DNA of 64,000 nucleotides from Arachis hypogaea (Eukaryota; Streptophyta; Magnoliopsida; Fabales; Fabaceae): the NCBI RefSeq assembly GCF_003086295.3, contig NC_092047.1:62972054-63036053 (forward strand), in the 5' to 3' direction. Below, in pieces: positions 41,429-52,226 of the stretch. The position numbers and the translations under genes are program-made. A model generated the notes under the pieces. That model was not told where the DNA came from. It saw only the letters and a program-made list of their open reading frames with translations, and ran no database searches. Numbering within the stretch: position 1 is the first letter of the stretch; every line of letters begins with the position of its first letter.

Positions 41429-41998
41429 CTATGGGGGCTTTGGTTGACTCTGTAGTGAGAGAAGCTTTTCATGATTCCTCTCCATGGTTACAGAAGGAGA
41501 TCCTTGAGTTTTAAACACAAGGTTGTCCTCATTTAGTTGAAGGACCAACTCTCCTCTGTCCACATCAATCACAGCTTTTGCTGTGGCTAGAAAGGGTCTT
41601 CCAAGGATGATGGATTCATCCTCATCCTTCCCAGTGTCTAGGATTATGAAATCAGCAGGGATGTAAAGGCTTTCAATCTTTACTAACAAGTCCTCTACTA
41701 ATCCATAAGCCTGTTTCATTGATTTGTCTGCCATCTCTAGTGAGATTCTTGCAGCTTGTACCTCAAAGATTCTCAATTTCTCCAATACAGAGAGTGGCAT
41801 GAGGTTTATCCCTGACCCAAGGTCACACAGAGCCTTCTCAAAGGTCATGGTGCCTATGGTACAAGGTATGAAGAACTTTCCGGGATCCGGTTTCTTCTGA
41901 GGCAATGTCTGCCTTATCAATGCACTCAGTTCATTGGAGAACAAGGGGGGTTCATCCTCCCAAGTATCATTACCAAATAAACTGGCATTCAACTTCAT
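41429..41998 (-). CDS. Element G retropepsin-like protease (189 codons)
   Basis: Intact frame. CDLGSGINLMPLSV (catalytic Asp near residue 59), VEDLLVKIESLYIPADFIIL and IILGRPFLAT are the protease core and flap-end motif, then VIDVDRGELVLQL. Upstream it has SLFGNDTWEDEPPLFSNEL, absent from I. Same frame as gag, separated only by TAG in the sequence E-E-stop-V-T-K-Y-L-G before the Met. I has TAA at this exact codon. A Gag-Pro fusion by stop readthrough, or independent start at this Met, are both possible. Confidence 0.88.
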   Translation of the reverse strand: MKLNASLFGNDTWEDEPPLFSNELSALIRQTLPQKKPDPGKFFIPCTIGTMTFEKALCDLGSGINLMPLSVLEKLRIFEVQAARISLEMADKSMKQAYGLVEDLLVKIESLYIPADFIILDTGKDEDESIILGRPFLATAKAVIDVDRGELVLQLNEDNLVFKTQGSPSVTMERNHEKLLSLQSQPKPP

Positions 41999-42022
41999 GA
42001 TGGCTCCTAGATACTTAGTAAC

Positions 42023-43648
42023 CTACTCTTCACTGATGTCTTCATCCTCTTCAGAGGAAGAATAGTCATCAGAGCTCATGAATGGTAAAAGGAGGTTCAA
42101 TGGAATCTCTATGGTCTCTAGATGAGCCTCAGATTCCTTTGGTTCCTCAAAGGGAAACTCCTTATAGGCCAATGAACGTCCCAAGAGGTCTTCCTCACTA
42201 GGATTCACGTCCTTCTCCTCCTCTCTGGGTTCGGCCACACCAAGTAAGGTTATGACCTTGCACTCTCTTTCTGGATTCTCTTCTGTATTGCTTGGGAGAG
42301 TACTAGGAGGAGTTTCAGTGACTCTTTTACTCAGCTGGCCCACTTGTGCCTCCAAATTTCTAATGGAGGACTTTGTTTCATTCATGAAACTTAGAGTGAA
42401 CTTAGATAGATCAGAGACTATATTTGCTAAGCTAGATGGATTCTGCTCATAATTCTCTGTCTGTTGCAGAGAGGATGATGGAAAAGGCTTGCTATTGCTA
42501 AACCTGTTTCTTTCACCATTATTAAAGCCTTGTTGAGGCTTTTGTTGATCCTTCCATGAGAAATTTGGATGATTTCTCCATGAGGTATTATAGGTGTTTC
42601 CATAGGGTTCTCCCATATAATTCACCTCTGCTATTGCAGGGTTCTCAGGATCATAAGCTTCTTCTTCAGGAGATGCTTCTTTAGTACTGTTGGATGCAGC
42701 TTGCAATCCATTCAGACTCTGAGAAATCATATTGACTTGCTGAGTCAATATTTTATTCTGAGCCAATATGGCATTCAGAGTATCATTTTCAAGAACTCCC
42801 TTCCTCTGAGGCGTCCCATTACTCACAGGATTCCTTTCAGAAGTGTACATGAACTGGTTATTTGCAACCATGTCAATGAGTTCCTGAGCTTCTGCAGGCG
42901 TTTTCTTTAGGTGAATGGATCCACCTACAGAATGGTCCAATAACATCTTTGATAATTCAGACAGACCATCATAGAATATATCCAGGATGGTCCATTCTGA
43001 AAGCATGTCAGAAGGACACTTTTTTGTCAGTTGCTTGTATCTCTCCCAAGCTTCATACAGGGATTCACCTTCTTTCTATTTGAAGGTTTGAACATCCACT
43101 CTAAGCTTGCTAAGATTTTGAGGAGGAAAGAACTTGGCTAAGAAAGCCGTGACCAGCTTATCCCAAAAGTTCAGGCTATCTTTAGGTTGAGAGTCCAACC
43201 ATATTCTAGCTCTGTCTCTTACAGCAAATGGGAAAAGCATAAGCCCGTAGACCTCGGGATCAACCCCATTGATCTTAACAGTATCACAGATTTGCAAGAA
43301 TTCAGTTAAGAACTGAAAAGGATCTTCTAATGGAAGTCCATAAAACTTGCAATTCTGTTGCATCAGACAAACTAATTGAGGCTTTAGCTCAAAATTGTTT
43401 GCTCCAATGGCAGGGATTGAGATGCTTCTTCCATGTAAGTTGGAATTTGGTGCAATAAAGTCACCAAGCATCTTCCTTGCATCTCCACCATTATTATTAT
43501 TTTCGGCCATGTCTACTTCTTTTTCGAAAATTTTTGTCATATTTTCTCCAGAGAGTTGTGCTTTAGCTTCCCTTAGCTTCCTCTTCAGAGTCCTTTCAGG
43601 TTCAGGATCAGCTTCAACAAGAATATTCTTATCCTTGTTCCTGCTCAT
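42023..43648 (-). pseudogene. Element G gag with one premature stop (about 541 codons)
   Basis: ATG 43648, MSRNKDKNILVEADPEPERT. The Athila-type gag core follows: CKFYGLPLEDPFQFLTEFLQ, LMLFPFAVRDRARIWLDSQ, LVTAFLAKFFPPQN, GESLYEAWERYK, then a Q/N/S-rich tail (GFNNGERNRFSNSKPFPSSS) and a predicted coiled coil (NETKSSIRNLEAQVGQLSKR). One TAG directly after QTFK (near 43076) splits it, where I reads RQKEGES, so CAG became TAG. The frame ends at the gag/pro stop. No CCHC knuckle, unlike H. Gag would form the particle; trans-supplied Pol is required. Confidence 0.92.
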
Positions 43649-45523
43649 ATGAAAAAGAAGAGAACAGAAAAGAAAATATGGAATCCTCTATGTCACAGTA
43701 TAGAGATTCCTTATATGAGTATAAGAAGAGAAGGATGGAAGAAAGAAAAGATAAGAATTCCAACACAGAGGAGAAGAGTTGGTTCGAATTTTTGAGTAGA
43801 AGAGAAGTGTTAGTAGATAAATAAATAGAAGGAGATGAGAGAGAGAAAAATTTGAAAATTAAAAATAAAATGAAAAATATTTTTTTGTTTTTAAATTCGA
43901 AATTTAAGATGGGAAATTAAATTAAAATTTAAGACAATTAGTTAATTAAAACAAATTTTGTAAAAGGGGTTAGTAATTTTTGAAAATAAGAGAGAGAAAA
44001 GTATTTAGGTGGTTTTAAAAGAGATATGATTGAAATAGTAAACTTTTAAAATCAAACAAAAAGTTAAGTGGTTAATTGAAAAAGATTTGAAAATCAATTT
44101 TGAAAAGATAAGTGGTTAGAAAAGATTTTGAAATTGATTTTGAAAAAGATGTGATTGAAATTTATTTTGAGAAAAGATTTGAAAAAGAAATTTAAAAATA
44201 TTTGATTTTGAAAATTAAAGTTGATTACTTGACTAATAAGAAACAAAAAGATATGATTTTAAAATTTAAAGATTGAACCTTTCTTACTAGGCAAGTAACA
44301 AACTTAAAATTTTTTGAATCAATCACATTAATTGTTAGCATTAATTTCGAAAATATGAAATAGAAATAAGAAAAATATTTTGAAAATAAATTTTGAAAAT
44401 TTCGAAATTATGAAAGAAAAAATGAAAAAGATTTGATTTTTGAAAAAGATTTGAAAAAGATAGAATTTTTAAATTGAAAATTTGACTTGACTCATAAGAA
44501 ACAACTAAATTTTAAAAAGTTTTGAAAAAGTCAACTTAAATTTTCGAAAATTTATGAGAGAATAAGGGAAAGATATTTTTTTATTTTTGAATTTTTAATG
44601 ATGTAAGAGAAAAACATCAAAAAGACTTAATGCATGAAAATTTTGGATCAAAACAAATGATGCTTGCAAGAACACTATGAATGTCAAGATGAACACCAAG
44701 AACACTTTGAATGTCAAGATGAACACCAAGAACTTATTTTTAAAAATTTTTAAGAAAAGAAAAATATGCAAGACATCAAACTTAGATATTTTCAAACTTT
44801 AGACATTAAAAAATTGAAAATGCATATGAAAAACAAGGAAAGACACAAAACATAAAAATGCAAAGATCAAACAAAGCAAATCATCAAGAACAACTTAAAG
44901 ATTATGAAAAACATCATGCATGAGTTTTTGAAAATTTTAATGAAATTAACAAGATGTAATTGACACCAAACTTAAAAATTGACACAACTCAAACAAGAAA
45001 CACAAAATTATTTTTGGTTTTATTGATTTTAAAAAAAAATTTTGAATTTTTCGAAAATTATTTGGAAAAAGAAAAATAAGGATTTCAAAATATTTTTTAA
45101 TGAGAATTCTAGGAATCATGCAATGTTAGTCTAAAGCTCCAGTCCAGGAATTAGACATGGCTTACTAGCCAGCCAAGCTTTCAGTGAAAGCTCCGGTCCA
45201 AAACACTAGACATGGCCAATGGCAGCCAAGCTTCAGCAGATACAAATCAGGCATATAACAGCTGATTAGATGAGAGTCCAAGGGCTCTTGCCATGATAAG
45301 TGGAGGCCTCAGTCCAAAAAATTAGACATGGCTTGACAGCCAGCCAGGCTTCAACAGATCATGAAGAAACTCTAGAATTCCTTCTTAAAAATTTTGAAGA
45401 ACATAGAATAATTTATAAATTTTTTTTTCAAAATTTTTCGAAAATAAAAAGAATAAAAACAAAAACTTAAAATTACCTAATCTGAGCAACAAGATGAACC
45501 GTCAGTTGTCCAAACTCAAACAA
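43649..45523 (-). other. Element G long leader with repeated hairpins
   Basis: About 1.9 kb, A-rich, non-coding. Three GGCC-type hairpins lie near the PBS: TGGCT-TACT-AGCCA (45158-45171), TGGCC-AAT-GGCA (45213-45224, shortened) and TGGCT-TGAC-AGCCA (45329-45342), each inside a repeat of about 60-110 bp starting CTCCGGTCCAAAA-CTAGACATGGC. A 32-bp direct repeat (AATGTCAAGATGAACACCAA) occurs twice at about 44676-44730. Nothing else recognisable. Confidence 0.65.
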
Positions 45524-45541
45524 TCCCCGGCAACGACGCCA
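45524..45541 (-). other. Element G primer-binding site (tRNA-Asp)
   Basis: Minus strand TGGCGTCGTTGCCGGGGA, one mismatch to the tRNA-Asp complement, 6 bp from the LTR. Confidence 0.93.
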
Positions 45542-45547
45542 AAAACT

Positions 45548-47219
45548 TGGTGCACGAAATCGTGATCGTTCATTCCTTGGTAACGGCGTCAAAAACTTTA
45601 TATGCACGTTCATAATCTTAATTCTTTGTCACAACTTCACACAACTAACCAGCAAGTGCATTGGGTCGTCCAAGTAATAAACCTTACGTGAGTAAGGGTC
45701 GATCCCACGGAGATTGTCGGCTTGAAGCAATCTATGGTCACCTTGTAAATCTCAGTCAGGCGGATTCAAATAGTTATAGAATTTTAATAATTAAAAGATA
45801 AATAAAACGTAAAATAGGATAGAGATACATATGTAATTCATTGGTGAGAATTTCAGATAAGCGTATAGAGATGCTTAGTTCTTTCTGAATCTCCGCTTTC
45901 CTACTGCTTTCATCCAATCCTTCATACTCCTTTCCATGGCAAGCTGTATGTTGGGCATCACCGTTGTCAATGGCTACATCCCGTCCTCTCAGTGAAAATG
46001 GTCCAAAATGCACTGTCATCGCACAGCTAATCATCTGTCGGTTCTCGATCATGCTGGAATAGGATCCAGTAATCCTTTTGCGTCTGTCACTACGCCCAGC
46101 ACTCGCGAGTTTGAAGCTCGTCACAGCCATCTCTTCTCAGATCCTACTCGAAATACCACAGACAAGGTTTAGACTTTCCGAACCTCAAGAATGGCCGCCA
46201 ATAATTCTAGCCTATACCACAAAGACTCTGATCGTAGATCAGGAGGCTAAGAGATATGCATTCAAGCTTGCTTTCATGTAGAATGGAAGTGTTTGTCAGG
46301 CACGCGTTCATAAGTGAGAATGGTGATGAGCGTCACATAATCATCACATTCATCATGTTCTTGTCTGTGAATGAATATCTTAGAGAATAAATAGGCTTGA
46401 ATTGAATAGAAAGACAATAGTACTTTGCATTAATTCATGAGGAACAGCAGAGCTCCACACCTTAATCTATGGTGTGTAGAAACTCTACCGTTGAAAATAC
46501 ATAAGTGATGATAGGGTAGACATGGCCAAGTAGCCAGCCTCCCATGGAGGTCTTAGAACGTAAAAGTTACATAATGTGTTCCAGAGCTTCCTAACACAAT
46601 AGTAAAAAGTTCTATTTATACTAAACTAGTTACTAGGGTTACAGAAATAAGTAAATGATGCAGAAATCCACTTCCGGGCCCACTTAGTGTGTGCTTGGGC
46701 TGAGCGTTGAAGCTTTCATGTGTAGAGGTCTTCCTTGGAGTTAAACGCCAGATTGTAACTTGTTTCTGGTGTTTAACTCTGCTTTGCAACTTGTTTCTGG
46801 CGTTTAACGCCAGAATAGGGCAGAAAGCTGGTGTTGAACGCCAGTTTGCGTTGTCTAAACTCGGTCAAAGTATGGACTATTATATATTTCTGGAAATCCC
46901 TGGATGTCTAATTTCCAACGCAATTAAGATCGCGCTATTTGGGTTTCTGTAGCTCCAGAAAATCCACTTTGAGTGCAGAGAGGTCAGAATTCAACAGCAT
47001 CTGCAGTCCTTTTTCAGCCTCTGAATCAGATTTTTGCTCAAGTCCCTCAATTTCAGCCAGAAATTACCTGAAATCACAGAAAAACACACAAACTCCTGGT
47101 AAAGTCTAGAAATGTGATTTTTAATTAAAAATTAATAAAAATATACTAAAAACTAATCAAATCATACTAAAAACTATGTAAAAACAATGCCAAAAAGCGT
47201 ATAAATTATCCGCTCATCA
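45548..47219 (-). repeat. Element G 5' LTR (1672 bp)
   Basis: TGGTGCACGAAATC (plus left end) to CGCTCATCA. U3 palindrome island 46738-46845, TATAAATA at 46613-46620 (minus), GGCC-type hairpin at 46523-46536, R/U5 hairpin at 45682-45697. Very similar to the 3' LTR except for an extra 30-bp unit in the island and scattered substitutions. Confidence 0.95.
46613..46620 (-). promoter_or_regulatory. TATA box of element G 5' LTR
   Basis: TATAAATA on the minus strand, 120-230 bp downstream of the palindrome island and about 77 bp upstream of the GGCC hairpin. Conserved in position in I. Confidence 0.7.
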
Positions 47220-49073
47220 GTAGACCCTTCCTTAAGACCTATAACTTCAAGTTAGATACCTTCACCGGCACATATTCCTTTGAGGTTGGAGACAAGACTA
47301 TCAAGTTCAATTTGGAAGAAGCCATGAAGCATCCTCCCGAAGAGCACTCCGTTCTCCGATGTGATGTAATCGATGAAATGGTAGCGAAAGTGCAAAAAGA
47401 AGACTACAACAAGTTATGCTATCCTATTGTTGAAGAGACATATGACCAAGAGGATGAACAAGAGAAAGTTGTTCAAAATGAACTCCGTGAGCTTGATGAA
47501 AAGGAACCTCATCTTGAGGGAAAGAGTGAACTGAAGCCTCTTCCATCTCATTTGAAGTATGCTTTCTTAGAGAACAACCAAAAGTTTCCAGTCATTATTG
47601 CTAGTGAGCTTTCTAGTGAAGAAGAAGGGAAGCTCCTAGATGTTCTAAGAAAGTACAAGAAGGCAATTGGTTGGAGCCTAGCCGACATTGTGGGGATTGA
47701 CCCTCGCAAGTGCATGCATCATATATTTCTCCAAGAGGGAGATAGGCCGGTTAGGCAACCGCAAAGGAGACTCAACCCAACCATCCTCGATGTAGTAAAG
47801 AAGGAGGTCATTAGGCTACTTGATGCGGGTATCATATACCCAATTTCTGACAGTGAATGGGTGAGCCCGGTCCAGGTTGTTCCCAAGAAATCGGGCATCA
47901 CTGCGGTTAAAAAGGATGATGGTAAAGTGGTAACTAAGAGAGTACAAAATGCATGGCGAGTGTGCATCGATTATAGAAGATTGAACGCCGCTACAAGAAA
48001 GGACCACTACCCTTTGCCCTTTATCGATCAGATGTTGGACCATTTGGTGGGTAAATCCCATTATTGCTTTCTTGATGGATTCACTGGTTACTTCTAGATT
48101 TACATTGCTCCTAAAGATCAGGAAAAGACCACATTCACTTGCCCTTTTGGCACCTTTGCCTACAAAAGGATGCCATTTGGACTATGTAATGCACCTGCTA
48201 CTTTTCAGCGGTGTATGACCAGTGTCTTTTCCGATCTAATGGAGAATTGTCTGGAAGTCTTTATGGATGGCTTCAGTGTTTATGGAACTTCATTTGATTG
48301 TTGCTTAGAGAACTTGGCCAAGGTCTTAGCTAGATGTGTTGACACTAACCTTGTCTTGAATTTTGAAAAATGTCACTTTATGGTAAGACAAGGCATAGTG
48401 TTAGGACATGTGGTATCTAGTGAAGGCATTTCTGTAGACTCGACCAAGGTCGATGTTATCACCACTTTACCTCACTCCTCACCTGTGAGGGAGGTCCGCT
48501 CATTTTTGGGACATGCAGGATTCTACAGGCGCTTTATCAAAGATTTCAGCAAAATTGCTTTGCCATTGTCGCGCCTACTTCAAAAGGATGTGGACTTTGA
48601 ATTTGACAGTGCATGTGTGAAAGCGTTTGAAGAGTTAAGGAGAGTTCTCACCGCAGCACCGATTGTGCGAGGCCCCAACTGGACGCTGCCATTTGAGATA
48701 ATGTGTGATGCGTCAAACCATGCTGTAGGTGCCGCGCTTGCACAGCGCGATGGTAAACTCCCTTATGTCATTGCTTACTCTTCTAAAACACAGGATGCAG
48801 CACAATCCAACTATACCACTACGGAAAAGGAACTCCTAGCCATTGTTCATGCTTTAGATAAATTCGAATTTTATTTGCTAGGGTCCAAGATAGTGGTATA
48901 CAAGGATCATGCAGCTTTAAAGTACTTATTGACAAAAAATGAGTCAAAACCTAGACTCATACGTTGGATCTTGCTTTTGCAAGAATTCGACATTGATATT
49001 AGGGACTGGAGTGGGTCTCAAAACTTAGTTGCGAATCATTTAAGCCGCCTTGAAAATTTAAAATTTAAAATTT
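47220..49073 (+). pseudogene. Element F protease end, reverse transcriptase and RNase H
   Basis: Starts at the second copy of the G target duplication with GRPFLKTYNFKLDTF, the end of the protease. RT follows ([58 protein letters not shown]), then the RNase H region ([42 protein letters not shown]). TAG at 48095-48097 replaces a Gln codon after FTGYF. The RT active-site motif is FMDGFSV, not FMDDFSV, so a catalytic Asp is lost. A frameshift in the AAATTTAAAATTT repeat near 49065 ends this frame. It made cDNA in life; clearly inactive now. Confidence 0.95.
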
Positions 49074-50441
49074 GACCCATTTCAGATCAATGACTCATTC
49101 CCATTGGATAGCTTGCATGCTGTGTCGGATAGCTTTCCTTGGTTTGCCCCAATGGCGAACTACTTGGTTGCGAAAATCTTCTCTCCCAACTTTTCTAAAA
49201 ACCAAAGGGACAAGTTGAGGAGTGACTCCAAATACTATATTTGGAATGACCCTCACTTGTAGAAGAGAGGCGTGGACCAAGTAATTCAAAGATGTGTGCC
49301 GGAATCTGAAATTTAACCTATTCTTGAAGCTTGTCATTCATCCAAATGTAGTGGCCAATTTGGCCCACAAAGGACAGCTAAAAAGGTGTTGGATTGTGGA
49401 TTCTGGTGACCAACCTTATTCAAGGATGCTAACCGGTTCTGTGTGTCTTGCCATCAGTGTCAGAAGTCGGGAAACACGTCCCAAAGGGATGAGATGCCTC
49501 AGCAACCTATGTTGTTCTGTGAGATATTTGATGTATGGGACATTGACTTTATGGGACCGTTTCCCAACTCAAGTGGGTATCTATATATTCTGTTAGCGGT
49601 TGACTACGTGTCAAAGTGGGTAGAAGCAATACCTACCCGCCTTGACGATGCCAATACCGTCATTTCCTTCATTAGAAATCACATTGTATGCCGTTATGGG
49701 TCGCCGCGAGCAATCGTGAGCAACCAAGGATCCCACTTTTGTAACAAAAAAGTAGAGGCACTGCTCAAGCGCTATGTGGTATTGCATAAGGTTGCCACTG
49801 CTTATCACCCACAGACCAACGGACAAGCGGAAGTGTCCAACCGGGAGATTAAGAGAATCTTGGAGAAAGTGGTCAATCCACAAAGGAAGGATTGGAGCCT
49901 CCGGTTAGGAGATGCACTATGGGCGTATAGGACGGCCTACAAGACTCCGTTAGGGATGAGTCTCTTCCGGATCGTCTATGGTAAGGCATGCTACCTTCCG
50001 GTGGAAATTGAGCATAGAGCCTATTGGGCAGTAAAGCAGTGTAACATGGATTTCACCAAGGCGGGTGTGGCCAGGAAATTACAACTAGAGGAGCACGAAT
50101 GTTTGAGGAGCGAAGCGTATGAGAATGCCCAGATTTACAAGAAAAAGACTAAAGCATTTCATGATCATCACATCGGGAAGAAGGATTTTCAAGAAGGTGA
50201 TGAGGTTCTTCTCTACAACTCGAGGCTTAGATTCATGCCTGGCAAGCTCCGTTCTAGATGGGAAGGACCCTTCAAGGTGAAAGAGATAAAGCCCTATAAA
50301 GTAGTGGAATTGTTTGATCCTAAAAGTGAAGCAACTTTCAAGGTGAATGGACATAGAGTGAAGAAGTACCACGGCTACAAGCTCCCAAAGGAGCTAGAGG
50401 TGTTCCTACTAACGGATGCACCTAGAGGAAGAGAAGCTTAA
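49074..50441 (+). pseudogene. Element F integrase
   Basis: Continues pol in a shifted frame. The zinc-binding part is broken by TAG (about 49259), TAA (about 49314) and TGA (about 49405), all single changes from Trp or Gln codons. From 49443 the core is open: [22 protein letters not shown] (first Asp), SNQGSHF (second catalytic Asp replaced by Asn), [12 protein letters not shown] (Glu), [16 protein letters not shown], then C-terminal [13 protein letters not shown] and KELEVFLL, stop 50439-50441. No chromodomain, as expected for Athila. Dead by catalytic substitution as well as stops. Confidence 0.95.
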
Positions 50442-50451
50442 GCGACTGAGC

Positions 50452-50501
50452 ATCCAACTTAAGGACGTTAAAGAAAAGTGCTTGGTGGGAGGCACCCCAC
50501 C
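50452..50501 (+). promoter_or_regulatory. Twin-hairpin RNA element after element F pol
   Basis: TCC-AACTTAA-GGA (50453-50465, 3-bp remnant of the 4-bp stem), spacer ending AAGTGCTT, then GGTGGG-AGGCAC-CCCACC (50484-50501), 11 nt after the stop. Confidence 0.8.
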
Positions 50502-51359
50502 GTGGTAAGATCTTCCTTGTGTATACCTTCTTGCTTTTAGCTTTAGATTCTTGTGAATTTTGTGACTTCTTGATGTTGTTGATTGCTTAGGAATGCTAGT
50601 TTTATTGTTTTTGTTGGATAACTAGGATATTTAGATAGATTTCATCATTTTGGTATGGATGAATTGTTGAAGTAGAGAGAATGCTATGTTTTAAATAGTG
50701 CATGAATTTGTGAAGTGTTCTCTTGACTACTAGCTTAAACACCTACCAAGAATGTGTTAGCATAGCCCTTTCTATGTTTAAAAAAAAGGGGGGGCGGGAA
50801 AGGGCATCCGCGCGAGAGCGCACTGTGCGCGCGGGCGCCGGTGGTGCATTTCATACTCCTGGGCCAAAAACCCGAGAGTTATATCCACTTTGTTCCCATT
50901 TCATGTCAGGCACCCACGCGCCAGCGTGCATGCGGCCTGCGCGCCCCTTGCAACTTGGCCATCGACGCGCAAGCGCACTGTGCGCGCGTGCGCCAATGGT
51001 GTAATATGAACTCCCTGGTACAAAAACCAGAGAGTTGTGCCATACTTGTGCCTAGTCTGTGCCCACACCGACACGCCCGCGCACTGCGCGCGTCTGCGCC
51101 AGTAGCCAACCCCATCAGGCACGCGTTCGCGCACTGTGCGTGTCCGCGCGCCTGTGCTATATGCCAACTCTGGTACAAGAAAACCGAGAGTTAGGCCTAA
51201 TTTGTGCCAATTCTATGCCAGGGGCCCAACTGACTTCACGCATGCGCGCCCTTGACGCGTACGCATCCCTCGCTCCACCTTCACCGATGCGCTAGCCCAC
51301 CGTGCGCGCGCGCGTCGGTCGCGCAAACCAATTTTAAAGCTAGCGCGCCCTGTTCTGTC
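50502..51359 (+). repeat. Element F 3' UTR CpG array with hairpin spacers
   Basis: AT-rich to about 50785, then blocks such as GCGCACTGTGCGCGCG separated by CTGGTACAAAAACCAGAGAG-type hairpins at about 50860, 51019 and 51173, a period near 155 bp with three to four units. The spacer hairpin also occurs in the A island (6728). All ORFs across this array on both strands are artefacts. Confidence 0.85.
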
Positions 51360-52226
51360 CCTCTCCCACCCTCTTTCTTATTTCTTTCTTCTTCCTTCTC
51401 CATCACCTCTCTTCTCTTCTTTCTCTTCCAAAATCCACCACCACCATCTCCGGCTACTTACCGGCGACCACCACCACTTCCGGTGGCACTACATCTCTTC
51501 TATCTCTTTTTCATTTTCACAAGAGATAATTCTACCTTGATTCTTTCACACTTCTCAAGATTTTACCTCTTCCATATCTTATCTATTACTTTCTTTGCAT
51601 ACTCTCTTTCTTTTCTTTCTTGTGCTTCACTTATTTTTTCTTTTAGTTGCATGATTATACTACTTACTTCTTGTTTGTTTACTTTTTTCTTCTTCTTGCT
51701 TTTCAATGGATGTTGAATTTGAGTTTTCATTTGCTTTAATAGATCTTCTTGATTGTTTTTCATTATCTTTGTCAGTACGTGATGTTGTGTAATGATTGAT
51801 ATCTTATTTTGGGCTTCTAATTAGTTGAGTATCTCATAATTGCTCATTGCTTGTTAACTGCACGCCAAGTGTTCGAGGAAATGCACATATGCCATTTTGG
51901 TTTATTCTAGTCATATATCTTCAATTCGGTGCTTCCTCCTCATTCACTTGCTCTCTTCTAAGTGTATTGAATCCACTTTGCTTATTACTTGCTAATTAGA
52001 TACTCATTGAACATGACTTGCTCTTTGTTTTGGATGCTTGAGATTATTCTTCTCATGCCATATTGCATGCTTTCCTCCCTCTTGCATCCCATGCCAAGTG
52101 TTGTGACCCATGTCTCTATGATTACTTTGTTGCAATATTTCTTTTGGGCACTATCTTTCACTTGCATATTTTGTTGAGATGATCCTTTGGGTTTAATGCT
52201 TTCCTTCTTTCCCCTCCTTTTTCAAG
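51360..52226 (+). other. Leader of the element F third ORF
   Basis: Pyrimidine-rich (CTTCTTCC...) with CCACCACC/CCGG blocks, then AT-rich sequence ending CCTCCTTTTTCAAG directly before the ATG, which resembles a splice acceptor. No gene inside. Confidence 0.45.

Larger units (their letters stand above)
37338..47219 (-). mobile_element. Element G: non-autonomous gag-pro LTR retrotransposon inserted in F
   Basis: Minus strand, LTRs 45548-47219 (5') and 37338-38979 (3'), target duplication GTAGA at 37333-37337 and 47220-47224 inside the LLGRPF motif of the F protease. Internal order: PBS, long leader, gag, protease, twin hairpin, palindrome array, hairpin-PPT, reduced third ORF, hairpin-PPT. 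No RT, RNase H or integrase. Same family as I and J. Less decayed than I: gag has one premature stop. Confidence 0.95.
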
